Assembly (NCBI GenBank): GCA_037176905.1
Contig: JBBBWG010029755.1
Location: forward strand, 1-51,794
Source of the DNA: Azolla pinnata
Lineage: Eukaryota; Streptophyta; Polypodiopsida; Salviniales; Salviniaceae
DNA length: 51,794 bases
Direction: 5' to 3'
Part shown: piece after piece, positions 35,493 through 47,178 of the stretch
Layout of the letters: every line of letters starts with the position of its first letter
Numbering within the stretch: the stretch's first letter is position 1
The notes under the pieces: generated by a model
Told to the model about the DNA's origin: nothing
Databases searched by the model: none
Seen by the model: the letters and a program-made list of their open reading frames with translations, nothing else
Position numbers and translations under genes: made by a program

Positions 35493-38400
35493 TCAATCGA
35501 ACACTTTTAACTGGGATGCCACTTCCTCCGCTAACGAGTCCGGCTGAGTTCCTATTATCTCATCCAGACGCTCTGAAGAAGAAAATAAAAGCTTATGAGA
35601 TTGCCAACTTATTGGCTTCAAGAAAAAGAAAAAGCAAGCGTTCATTCCCTTTCAAACCTTAAGCTATGGTTACGATGAATGAAAAAGGATTTGCAGAAGC
35701 TTTTGTTGTCATAGAAATTTACAAAAGAATGTCACGCATTTCAATGTATTTGTCAAAAAATGCCATCATCAAACATCCGAAGCACCTCATGAAATGAGGC
35801 GTTCTCAGCAAATCCACAAACAGGCACATTTTGGTTCAAATAAGGGCGGCATTATGGAGAACAAAATCCTAATATATAAATATAGATCAATCACATTGAT
35901 ATATTAATGATGAAAGCCGTGAAATGTATGTTAAATATGTGTGTAAATACTGGGATAAGCATTTGCATGACGTACTTTGAAGGTGAAGAATAGTGTGTGT
36001 AATTTCCTTTAGAAATGATGCCGTTTGACGTCCAGGGTCTTTCACACATCGTTGCTCAAACTCCTGATCAAGGCCATGATTTTCATCGAATGTATTTTCT
36101 CCTGAATGCTGTTCAGGGCGCTGCACCTCCTTCAATCTTGATGTCGATCCTTCTCTTGCCCTGAAATTTTCCCCTTGATAGTTTCTCGATTCAAGGTTTC
36201 TTCTCAAATCCGTTGCTTGCAGTGCATCAACTTCTTCATCTTTGGCTTTCTTCAATTTTTGAGTCCAAGATATTTTGTTCTGCATTGACTGCTTCCATTT
36301 GGATCCCTCAGCCAAGGTTGTGTTGACCCCAGTAGATATATCAAACGGCATCCTGTTCTCTTTGGTGCATGAGTCATTATCCTCCCAAGCGGCAAACTCA
36401 GGAGGAGAGCATGATGATAAGGAGAGATACTCTTTTGTTGGAGATGTTGACGGCCTCTGTCCACCATGCCTGCTGTCATCCTTTGTGTGCTGTCCAGGAT
36501 GTCTTGGAGCAGATTCTCGAAGTAGCAGTGTAGGGTTTCCACACCTACTCTTCGGTCGATGAGGAGATTGAGCAATGTTGGGACAAGACTGAGGGCGGGT
36601 CAGGGGATTGATTGGAACATTAGAATCAGCTAAACCCCTGGTCTGTTTTGAAAAGGTTCTGTGCTTTGTTGGTTTCCCTGATGCATTCCAAAAGGGAGGG
36701 TACCTCCTTGTAAAAGTGGTCAAGTGTTGTCGATCCTCAAGAACACCCATTAGCTTGTTGTCAGTGTTATCTCTAAGGTCGATCAATCTCAAAGTTGCCC
36801 ACTCCTCCATTATGTCGAGCAACAATTTGCCGCTGAGCCTTGTGAGCTGATTACCCCTCAGATTCAAACCTGTTGTTGAGATTTTGGACACATTAAATTT
36901 GGAATTCAACATCTTGAAATCTTATACCTCGTACAATTATTATCCTTCACAATAATGAGAATAAAAGCAATACGGACTAAGGAGGATGGTTTTCAATACA
37001 TTCGAGAGGGGTGCCAATCCGCAAGACAGTACAGATTGTCTGTACGCTGAAGTCTGAGAGGCGGTTCAATGAAATGTCAAGGGCAGTCAGTCCTTTTCGT
37101 CTCATTGTCAGTGCATTCACTCCTTTTGTACATCTAAGGCTTGCTTGCCAATCCCCTTGAGTCCTTCTACATACATGTGCCTTGCAAGATCATAATCCAT
37201 CATCAGCATACTTTACGACCAAGCTACGAGCCATGGCTTTCAGACCGATTCAAACTAACCAGGAAATCAATGGTAAATTATTACCTTGAGAATTGCAGCT
37301 AAGAGAGCTGACACTGCATCAGTTAATCCACATGCAGAAAGGTTAAGAACCTCCAACTGTGCACATTCTTGTAAGCTCTTACCCTGCTAGCCAAATGAAC
37401 AGTAAGTTCAAAATTCTAATCTACCATCATCAACAATAAAGTTATAAATACAGGATGTGTGAAACATAGCCAGCACCAGAAACTATTGGTTGTTCATAAG
37501 CATTTATAACTAACCAGAATCTGGAGGCCATGATCTCCAAGCTCGCTATTTGCAAATGATAGTTTCTTCAAAGTTGGTGATTGACCTAATTTCAAAGTAT
37601 GGACTGTTGAAAGAACTTCGATACAAAATTTCATCAAATGCATTCTGGAACCACATTATAGCTCAACAGATGATGAATTTTACTCTGTGCACATAAAACA
37701 AATGAGGGGGCTCTAAAAAATCATTGATTTACAGTTGCTGTGAAGTTGGCAGTTGACCTAATTTCAAGGTCACAGGTATTAAAACAATTAGATACATTGT
37801 TTTTCTATCGACAATCTCATACATTCATATGCTGGGGATTAACATACAGATGGATTCAGCAATTATCTTCAGATCTCTGTCCCATAAAGTGAAACCGAGT
37901 TCGAGTTCTTGCAAAGATCCCCCACTTGATAAAGACCATGCCAGATTTCTGCAGAAAAAACAAGGTCATCAGCTTTAGTCAACTAAAAAACACAAGTCCA
38001 CTTATGTCAAAATGTTTTATATCATGATGTTGAAAGTTGTCTCTTACTTGGAAAATGTATACAGTGTTTCTGAATGCCGGTCACCAAGAAATCCCAGCTT
38101 CCTGTTTTCTGCGAAGAATTCACTGTCTTAGATTCTAAAAACTAAATGATATCAATTCATCATTTCACTACAAACTCGTTACAAATATTCTCAATGAGAA
38201 TGAACCTGAAATCCTCTTTTGTAGTTCTGCATGCTTTTGAAACAGATGCAAGCTAGAAACACTTGCTCTTTTCAGTGCTTTTGCAATGCTCGAAAGATCC
38301 GATGAAAGTAAGTCGTTGACATTTTTCTGAAATAAATTGCTCATATAAAATATATGAAATAGTGGATAACCAATTCCTGTCAAAGGAACCAATGACAATG

Positions 38401-39664
38401 ACACTGAAAGCAATAATGCAATGCTTAAACCATGAAATGCCAACATCAAATGAGAAAGCATCCTCAAGATATATCAGAAGCTGTGATTACAACAATGGCC
38501 TGATGAGCTGATATCCAGAAAAAAGCAATATAGAGAATCTGTCAATTGCCAACTAAAGCAATCGTTTGTTCAGAAGTAAACATTATGACCAGCTAGCTAT
38601 ATTCAACTGAGGAATTACAAGAAGTATAGGAATCCTCAATTTCATGCACCCTAGGATCTTTCTACGCAATATAGTTTATTTTTATACAAGAGAAGCATAA
38701 CAATCACTCACGCAAAATGAAGCATTTACTCCAGACCAGCTATCCTCTATTTTTATACATACATACACACATATAGATAGACAGACAGATGGATGGATAA
38801 TGTGAATGTAACCCTCCATAAACAAACGTTGCCTCTGATTTCTCAGCAAGACAGATAAATCTCAGAATAATGCTTATTTTCTAAGACGTTAACCCGGCCA
38901 TAATTAGAAATAAGATTTATTCTCTAACAGGTTGACCTGCCTATCGCTACAGGCTTTTTGTCACATTAGGGTTTGATTTTACCCCTTACGGCTCACCTCC
39001 CTTTTCTTGAAATACGGGATGGCATCTTTGATACATTCGCATGCTTCACAACCCAGTCTATTTTGCCTGAATCTTTGAGGGGGTTCGGAAATCCTGAGGA
39101 ATCACTCAACTCCAATACTGCGAGAATGTACAAGGGTAAACATCACCAGCAAGGCCAATGAGAATGCCAAGTTCTTTTCAAGAAATGCCAATGAGCACCC
39201 CATGACAATGCCAAGCCCTTCCAGAAAAAGATATTAAAATAGACCAAATACTACCAACCTTATGGCAAAAGGAGATACATACTTTTTTTGTGAAGATAAT
39301 CTTGATGGACCCCTTTTCTAAGAAACACTAGTACATGCATAACCATCATTGGAAGCTTCTTTTCTTTCTGAATTTGTACTAAGATACAAGAATCTGAACC
39401 ATTGTATGTAAATATACACAACTGAATACATCTCGCATATGCAGGCAATATAAAGATTATGAAACCCCATCACATTGATATGCATATAATAATGCAAGGA
39501 TGCTTAGATTTTATTAAAACTAAGAATAAAGACCCAGAGTTTATCTGTTGAGAAAATGTAAATACTTCAATTAAGTTATTATCGATAGTTCTTCGTTTGC
39601 TACTTCCAGATTTATTGAGCTGTCTCGATCTTGGACTAACTGTAGAATGCCCTCCCTCGACCAT
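35493..39664 (-). CDS. Leucine-rich-repeat protein resembling centrosomal CEP78, 9 exons; N-terminus uncertain
   Basis: Exons (minus): 39679-39566 (ATG at 39664), 38326-38206, 38108-38048, 37948-37848, 37585-37515, 37386-37285, 37180-37000, 36869-35976, 35572-35493; all GT-AG and in phase, giving 569 residues. Residues about 75-280 are RNI-type leucine-rich repeats: GSLQELELGFTLWDRDLKII, PTLKKLSFANSELGDHGL, LEVLNLSACGLTDAVSALL, RTQGDWQASLRC, LTALDISLNRLSD, LECLNLRGNQL, LRLIDLRDN. Order and the W-Q/E-x-SLR spacer match animal CEP78. Then comes a long polar tail (exon 8), then a final short helix (DSLAEEVASQLKVFD). CEP78 acts at centrioles with an E3 ligase; the role in a plant is unknown. Another N-terminal exon may exist at 40574-40774 (DLLVRFYEAYAKSR resembles the CEP78 N-terminus) but I could not join it. 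Exon 1 and the start are the weakest part. Confidence 0.68.
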
Positions 39665-40197
39665 AATTAAAACAAATTTCTATCAAATTTCAAAACGCAG
39701 AGAAAAGCCGCTTGCATCAAAGCTCCATTTGCACGAAGGGTCCACTTCAACCTAAAATACAAACAAATTGAATGATTACCCAAAGCAACATTAATCTTTT
39801 AAATAGAGAGAGAGAGATGAGGCCCAAATGGCTTATAAAACCAAACGAGTGATTTCTATATTGTCTCGTCATTACGAGCAACAAACTCCAATAAACTGTT
39901 ATACAAACAAAAACAAAAAATAACCAGAAGTAAAAACCATAGAAGCTCCTGTCATCAATATAGTCAAATCCTCACATAATTTTGAGACCAAAATATCCAA
40001 CATGGGCGTATCCCAAATGGAAAGATATCTGAGGCAAGAGAAGCACCTTCAATAACAAGAGATAATGGCTTTTGTTTGTGGATGAAAAGGGTAGCAAGAC
40101 CGTAATCCAGGTGACTGGGGGCCATATGGCCCACAAATTGCTATTGAGTTATGTATTGTAACCCCTTAGTTAGATCAAGACTCTTGATTGACCTATA

Positions 40198-40202
<5 letters not shown>

Positions 40203-40246
<44 letters not shown>
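40203..40246. repeat. (GA)n microsatellite
   Basis: About 22 GA units, within the probable leader/intron region of the CEP78-like gene. Confidence 0.97.
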
Positions 40247-40251
<5 letters not shown>

Positions 40252-40564
40252 CAAATTGAATTTCAACTGTTGTTGTAATATTCCGTTTCTGCTCCCAGAA
40301 GATCTATAATAAACCATCTTCTTGTTGCTTGTGAGGTAACTAAAGGCAGGTAATTTTATGCCTTCTCTCAACATGTTACAGCAAGGATAGAAATTCACAT
40401 ATCATTGCATATAAATGGTACTTCAGATAGATATTCAGAGGAACAAGATGCAAATTATGTCGATCCTGTCCATGTAAAAGATATTCTTTGATAAGCATCG
40501 ACTTCAACTAATAGAAGCTGTGTACATTGACTAACCCCTTCCATATAGGAAGTTTCTCGTATCA

Positions 40565-40774
40565 TTATTCTGAGAGTTCGAAACCTGTCTTGAGGCTCCA
40601 TAAAAATCCCAAATTTCCTATATTTTCACTGGTATCTGTGTTTTCTGGCTTGTTACGGTTCGAAACTTTTCTTCTTTTCTTTTCTACACGAGATTTAGCA
40701 TAAGCTTCATAGAAACGCACCAATAGATCAATTGTTGATCGAAAACAAAACTTAAAAGCGGGGCAATGGAGCAA
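40565..40774 (-). other. Candidate N-terminal exon region of the CEP78-like gene
   Basis: Minus-strand open frame containing FRSTIDLLVRFYEAYAKSR, similar in pattern to the start of CEP78 (a short helix with FxxxYE). A GTGTAG donor after AKSR is possible, but no in-phase link to 39679 was found. It runs on into a Lys/Arg-rich part that may be intron. Confidence 0.35.
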
Positions 40775-40850
40775 TCGGGAAGAAAAAGCAAGGTTTTGGC
40801 GATTCGCATGAGCTTCGTGGAAGAGTTATTACCTGGTGATGATGAAGATG

Positions 40851-41035
40851 AGGACGGTGATGAGGATGCGGACGAGGACGAGGATGAGGACGATCCTCCT
40901 TCATGATGTCGTCGAATGCAGGTTCGGTAAGAACGTATTCTTCGCCATTTCCTGCATGAGTTCCAGCATTGGAAGGGCGGGAAAGGACGAGCAGCAGAAG
41001 GAGAAGAAGAAAGGAGAGCGCGAGGGATCCATCGT
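40851..41035 (-). other. ORF with signal-peptide-like segment but no ATG
   Basis: The minus frame (TGA at about 41056, open to a CAG|GTAATA donor at about 40831) reads a hydrophobic LALSFLLLLLLLVLS stretch, then NAGTHAGNGEEYVLTEPAF and a His/Pro-rich run encoded by GATGAG repeats. There is no ATG in this frame; the overlapping frame has ATG (41036) but is only 43-46 codons. Possibly a broken or frameshifted first exon. Confidence 0.25.
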
Positions 41036-41120
41036 CGGCATCAGCGTGAGTCGTGACTCAGAAACGAAGCAGCGAGCACGCAGAAGGAAGAAACCGTTCA
41101 ATTCAGCAGCACACTCCTCT

Positions 41121-41950
41121 ATGTATGTATGCATGTATGCATGCATGCATGCATGTATGTATGTGTGTGTGCATGCGTGGATGCGTATGTGTGTGTATGC
41201 ATGCATGCGTATATGTGTGTATGTATGTATGCGTTCATGCGTATATGTGTGTATGCATGCATGCGTATATGTGTGTACGCATGCATGCGTATATGTGTGT
41301 ATGTATGTATGCGTTCATGCGTATATGTGTGTATGTATGTATGCGTTCATGCGTATATGTGTGTATGCATGCGTGCGTATATGTGTGTATGCATGCATGC
41401 GTATATGTGTGTATGCGTGCATGCGTATGTGTGTCTATGAATGCATGCGTATATGTGTGTATGCATGCATGCGTATACGTGTGTATGTATGTATGCGTTC
41501 ATGCGTATATGTGTGTATGCATGCATGCGTATATGTGTGTATGTATGTATGTATGTATGTATGTATGTGTGCGTGCATGCATGTATGTGTGCATGTGTGT
41601 ATGTGATGGCCTATGCATGTATGTGTGCGCGTCTGTATCTGCGTATGTATGCATGTGTTTATGTGTACATGCGTGTATGTGCGTGTGCATGTGCGTGTGT
41701 CTGTGCATGTGCCGTGTATGTAAAGCATTCGATGGATGTGCTCGTACACATACATGTAGGTCATGCACACATATGCATACATGTATGATATGCCTCATCA
41801 GAGAAAGACATGTATTTATATGTATGCATGTATGTATGTATGTGTGCATGTGTGTATGTATACATGCATGTCTATGCCTCATCGAGAGAAAGACATATAT
41901 GTATGTGTGTGGATTTGTGTGTGTGTGTCTGTAGGTATGCAATGCATGCA
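41121..41950. repeat. Long ATGT/ATGC/GTGT alternating purine-pyrimidine microsatellite
   Basis: Over 600 bases (densest 41121-41720, with a second block at about 41815-41950) of TATG, CATG and GTGT units. There is a higher-order pattern: a roughly 28-base unit GCGTATATGTGTGTATGCATGC recurs, alternating with a GTATGTATGCGTTCAT version. ORFs of Met-Cys-Val-Tyr repeats across it are artefacts. Confidence 0.95.
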
Positions 41951-42049
41951 TGTCCATGTCTCATCGAGAGAGGATCGAATGGCACAATTGATGGGATCTT
42001 GAGATGCGATGGAGTAGCCTCGATCGTAATAGAGACGTCATACAGAATA

Positions 42050-43740
42050 TAACACAGACAGGGCCGGAAACTGCGAGGTTTCGGTGAGCCAGATTTGCAT
42101 GAAATCGCTTCAATCGTGGACATGTTCTTCTGCTTCTGCATGATGCCGATACAGATGTTGGATGTGGTCGGTGCGGGCAGGTTACACCATGCTTCTCGGC
42201 TCGATCTATAACTCGTGGGGATATGTTCGATTCGATCGATCATGCACCATTCTCTTTCCCGACTAGTGTGGGAATGTTCAATCATTGGCACAAGCTAGAA
42301 GTGGAAATTGTATAAGAAGCAACGTCATACAAAAATGTCAGACAGCTTAACAATCCGTATATGTTATTCAAGTGCTTCTCTATACATCATGTTGCACTTA
42401 CACAGCACAGTGCATATGTGTTTGTAATCGACAAATGTCGAGGTGGGAGCCTTTACATGTGGGGACACGCCGAGAGCATTATTTTTGCTTGTTGATCATG
42501 CACGGGGCCAATGATACAACGCGAGAGACAAAACCCAGTTTCTTATGCCAATCTGAGGACTGCGATTCCGCACAAACTCGGCGGTCTCCCAGCGCTGCAG
42601 CATTAGAAAAACCGGATGCTTTGTCTCTATAGCTTTGCGGCCACAGAACGCCCGGAACTTTATCAACTTCCGCAGGATATGTTAATCATTCGCACATGAT
42701 CTGACGCTTTCTACGCCCAAGTTCTTGGTTTCGGGCCCGTGACTTGTGGGCGATGATGATTTGGTAAAGCCGCGTTGCTAGGGATTTCATTGGCGGGCCC
42801 AAATCGGCAGAACGATCTCAGATGGGAAACTGGGCACCCGTTCAGTGCAAGATTTAGGTTTTAGGGTTTCCGATTTCAAAGGTTTTAGGGTTTAGGGTTT
42901 AGGGCTAAGAGTTACAAAAGCTCTAAACAAACATTGAACAATGGCAGTTAAACAAACACATGTACATATATATGTTGAAAAATAGAAAGCATATTAGTAT
43001 AGATATAAATCAGCCAAAAACACTAACCAAGAAACCATAAAAATAGGATGACTAGGAATGCAACAATGGAGAATTTACTAGAAAACGTCTAACAAAATTA
43101 TAAATTACATTTTAATGCACACTGAAACTGGAAATTACAAATCAACACATACTTTTAAAGGTTAACGTTGATTAACACCGAGTAAATTAATTCTTAGTTC
43201 AATTAACATCAAATTAAGCGATTGATCAACGCTCAATTACGTGATTAACACAAATTAACGTGTCAGTAAATTGATTAGATTCTAAAATGGCGAGCTTGCA
43301 GTAATTGAACATAGCAAGGGAATCGAGTAAGATCATTCAGTGGGAAGTGATTAGGAATGAAATCAATACTAGCGGAATTAATCGAGTGTTAATTTTTAAG
43401 TGGAATATAAGATTAGGCATTAATGTGTAATTTGCGATTAAAATGTAATTATAATTTGGCGAAACGTTTTCTTTTTTTGGTTAACAGGCGAATATATGCA
43501 AGTATAAAAGTACCAAAAAAAAAAACAAAAAAAAAGCAATATTTATACAGGAACAGATAAATGCGGACGTAGAAAAACTAAATGGAGATATAAAATGAGA
43601 AGAAAAAAAAGGAAATTAAATAATGCTCCAAATTTAGGGACGTTGTCTTAAGATCATATCTCGACATAATTATAATTAATCCGCATAAATATAATTAAAG
43701 GAAAAAAAGCGAGTTTAATTACTGCCCCTTATCGCGATCG
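42050..43740. other. Gene-free stretch between the microsatellite and the kinase promoter
   Basis: No exon-like content. It includes three TTTAGGG units at 42884-42904, AT-rich sequence with GATTAAC/ATTAACAC phrases at 43150-43320 that resemble the 160-bp repeat, and A-rich runs near 43510-43530. Confidence 0.5.
42884..42904 (+). repeat. TTTAGGG x 3 (plant-type telomere motif)
   Basis: Three perfect TTTAGGG units preceded by two degenerate copies (TTTAGG, TTTTAGGG) from 42852. Confidence 0.9.
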
Positions 43741-43799
43741 CGGCCTATTATTATTATTATTATTATTCATTATTATTAGCCGCGCGGAAAAAGGCCTGC

Positions 43800-43805
43800 C
43801 ACGTG
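43800..43805 (+). promoter_or_regulatory. G-box upstream of the receptor-like kinase
   Basis: CACGTG in the decamer CCACGTGGAC, the same decamer used three times upstream of the stomatin-like gene. It is about 300 bp left of the presumed kinase leader. Confidence 0.45.
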
Positions 43806-43911
43806 GACGTATCTGATAGGCTGACGGCGCCAGCTCATCCCCGCCTGTTTTCTTGCTTTTCCCTGCTTTTTTCTGTTTTGTTTTTTCCTCTCATTTTTCC
43901 TTTTCATTTAT

Positions 43912-43913
<2 letters not shown>

Positions 43914-43945
<32 letters not shown>

Positions 43946-44060
43946 CAACAACAATAATAATAATAATAATAACAACAATAACAACAACAACACCAACAAT
44001 AATAATAATAATAATAATAATTAGTAGTATTAATAATAATAATAATAATATTATTATTAC
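43914..44060. repeat. (AAT)n/(AAC)n trinucleotide array
   Basis: About 145 bases of AAT and AAC units with few interruptions, just upstream of the kinase leader. Poly-Asn and poly-Tyr ORFs here are artefacts. A TTC run follows at 44095-44142 and a GCCATC hexamer run at 44153-44182. Confidence 0.95.
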
Positions 44061-44182
44061 TATTTGTTTTTCTGGCTTTCATCTCGTTGCCGCATCTTCT
44101 TCTTCTTCTTCTTCTTCTTCTTCTTCTCTTCTTCTTCTTCTTCGTTCTTTCCATCGCCATCGCCATCGCCATCGCCATCGCC

Positions 44183-45496
44183 AAGCTTCGTTCCTTTTCT
44201 CACTTTCTCTGAACAAACCCGATCGTTTCTGCACTTCCTCCATTCTATACATCTCAGGTACTCCCGACTCTTCTTTTTCTTCAGCTTCTTCTTCTTCTTC
44301 TTCTTTCTCGATCTTCTGGAGAAGCAAAACACGGGCTTCCTCCCCCCTTCAAGACCCCAGCACTCTCTTCTCGTAATGCTCCTAGGAAGTCACTCTTCCT
44401 GTTAAGAGCTTTGTAGTGGCCGTGCCAGGAACGCGAAACCGAATTCTCACCACAGATCTTCGATCCGACTCCGTTGTTTTGCAGCAGACTACGGCCTCGC
44501 ATTCCCTGAGAGGATGGATCCTGCGCTTCCCTTCAGAATAGCTCTCACCAGGTGAACAAGATCAACTCTCTTCTAGTCCAGTATACCGAAGCGACAACAT
44601 TCCTCCAGATCTGAACAGGAAGTTGTTGATTTTTTATTATCCATTCCACATTGTTGCTCCCAGAAACCCCTAAGTTCTCTTGAAGTTCGATCATGTCCTC
44701 CTGGCAGTACATGCTCAGCAGATGACGAAACGTTCTAGTTAGGATTTCATTTACTGTGAGGACAAGTGAAAAAGCTGCAGATCTTGGAATACCAGTTCTC
44801 GATTTCAGTGTGAGTGTCCGCCATTCGCCATGGTTGCTTGCATCAAACCGTAAAGTTTCCATCACAGATCCATCTTCCCTACTTCGATGTATTCGACTAT
44901 TGCCACACAAAATAATTTCTGTTAGGGTTTCTTTGTGGTGTCAGAAAGACAATGATATTTTTGCGTTATCTAAGAATGGCAGTTGATTCTCTGGAAAAAT
45001 GGTAATTTCCACATTGTTCATTGCAGCAAACTTCAAGATTCCTTCACAGGCATTGGAAGATATTTCACAAGGTGAAACATTTTTCTGTTAGGGTTTCACA
45101 AGACTCGTTTGTTTCAGATGTATGTTGTCACTTTGCCATTCTTACAGCGATAAAACCCAAAAACCGGGAAAGGTTGATTAGTCTTCCTTTAGATACATTA
45201 GTCATCAGTACAATCACGTTTCTTTTTTGTGGTACATTGAGGTATCAAGAGAGTTCAGTTCCATACTCTTGCTCACTGTTTGCCAGATATCCCTTCAGTG
45301 TTATTGCAGTGGTTAGAAATCTGTCTGTTCTCATCTGTGCAAGATGAAAGAACAAGTTTTCTGACAGGGCTTTGTGACAGTATCAGGAACAGAAGTTTCC
45401 AGCAGATCTATCGCATAACACATATAACGAGATGGATTTCTTGCCTTTGCAACGTGGTTTTAGGTCTTGAAAGATTTTCAGGCCTTTGGCAAGAAC
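44183..45496 (+). other. Kinase gene leader region (5' UTR exon(s) and intron)
   Basis: Spliced leader likely: a TTTTAG acceptor lies at about 45464 before the first coding exon. No in-frame coding extension. Phrases such as TTCTGTTAGGGTTTC (44918, 45085) and CAGATCT near CAGGAAC repeat loosely every 150-170 bases, suggesting degenerate internal duplication. Confidence 0.4.
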
Positions 45497-47110
45497 ATGG
45501 ATTTTCTCAGTAACGAACTCTCCAAGAAGACGTTTGTCTTTGGACTGAAATTGTGGGTTGTCATTGGAATTGCAGTGGGAGCTCTTATTGTTCTCATACT
45601 TTTCTGTCTCTCTATATGTCTAACGTCAAGGAAGAGATCCTTGGAAAAGAAGAAGCACGGCAGTAGCTACGGGGTATCCAAGACTGCTTTCAATGTAAAT
45701 GGACCAGTGAGTGATCGTGGAAGGCAATCTACTCCTCCTCCCTATCGTGTCCTAAATAGATCCAGCAACAGTGTGCAAAGTAAGAACAATTCAGAAACAG
45801 AGAAAGAGGCTTCCATAGAAGTGCAGAGAGAGAGCAGCTTGGATAGGGGAGAGAAACAACAAGAAAGCAGAGCTGTTGAGAGAAACAGGCAAGCAACAAG
45901 GAAACAAGAGGAAGCCAGGATGGAGATGGCCAATCGAGTGCGTTTACCTCCTGTCGAGAAAGGTGTGGTAGAAGGAGAGAGGAGAGTTCCTCATCATTCA
46001 CATGAAAGGGGTTCAAGTGCAAGTAACGATTCTCGATCCGCAGATTCGCCATCATCAGCACCTACAGTTATATCTGTGCCTGAGGTTTCTCACCTTGGAT
46101 GGGGCCATTGGTATACATTACGAGAGCTCGAGGCCGCAACTGATTCTTTCTCTGATATGAATGTGCTCGGTGAGGGTGGCTATGGTATTGTGTACCTAGG
46201 ACATTTACCTGATGGCACTCGCATCGCTGTCAAGAACCTTCTCAACAATAGGTATATGCTTTTTTTCTGCAGCATTATCTCGAATCCTAAACCCAAAAAA
46301 TTGTTAGGTCTATTATTTATGCATTATACACTTGCTGAATCTGCATCAGATTTCGCACATGTACACTTTTGAACTGAACCCATTCGTCTTTGGTCTTTCA
46401 AAATGCTTCCATATATCCAAGGAGGGATTTAGAAAAGTGTTCTGAATTCTGATTACATTTGGCATCATAGAGGACAAGCAGAAAGAGAATTTAAGATAGA
46501 GGTCGAGGCTATTGGGCGTGTGAGGCATAAGAATCTTGTGCGGCTGATTGGTTACTGCATGGAGGGATCCCAAAGGTGATTTTTTCTTCCGTTGTCTCAG
46601 AATTGAATGTACCGCTATGTACTTCCACTATTTTCATATCTGTAGTTGTGTTGTGGTGTCTGTCCAGAGCTTTCACAGTCGCCAGGACTGTGCTAATGAA
46701 AATAGGATGAAAGGAGTAGTCTAATTGGTTACTTGCCTTCCAATAGAACCTTATTTTCTTTCGATGCTATTTCATGCTGAAATGGGATTGAAACTGCATA
46801 AATTACAGAGCCTGATCCATAAGTTAGTATTTTTGATTATTGACTAATTATTAGATAACTCGCTCTATGCTGTCCAGGATGTTGGTTTATGAATATGTTG
46901 ACAATGGAAATTTAGACCAGTGGTTACATGGACAATTAGGAGATTTGCCACCATTGTCATGGGAGAAACGGATGAAGATTATTCTTGGTACTGCAAAAGG
47001 GTATTTATTAAAACTCTTCTACAACTCAAATTTCCATTTCACATATTTTGTTATATGCATGTTCCGGAGAGTTTCCTGTGTTCCAAGCATATCCATGTTT
47101 TCTGTATTAC

Positions 47111-47178
<68 letters not shown>

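Noticed and set aside
41053-41934. Long ORFs of Met-Cys-Val-Tyr-Ala repeats (up to 293 codons)
   Set aside because: They are translations of the ATGT/ATGC microsatellite, open in several frames on both strands.
43803-44184. Poly-Asn, poly-Tyr and poly-Lys/Arg ORFs
   Set aside because: Caused by the AAT/AAC and TTC triplet arrays upstream of the kinase.
44545-44910. 121-codon minus-strand ORF in the kinase leader
   Set aside because: No family recognised; lies antisense in a degenerate repeat region with no splice context.
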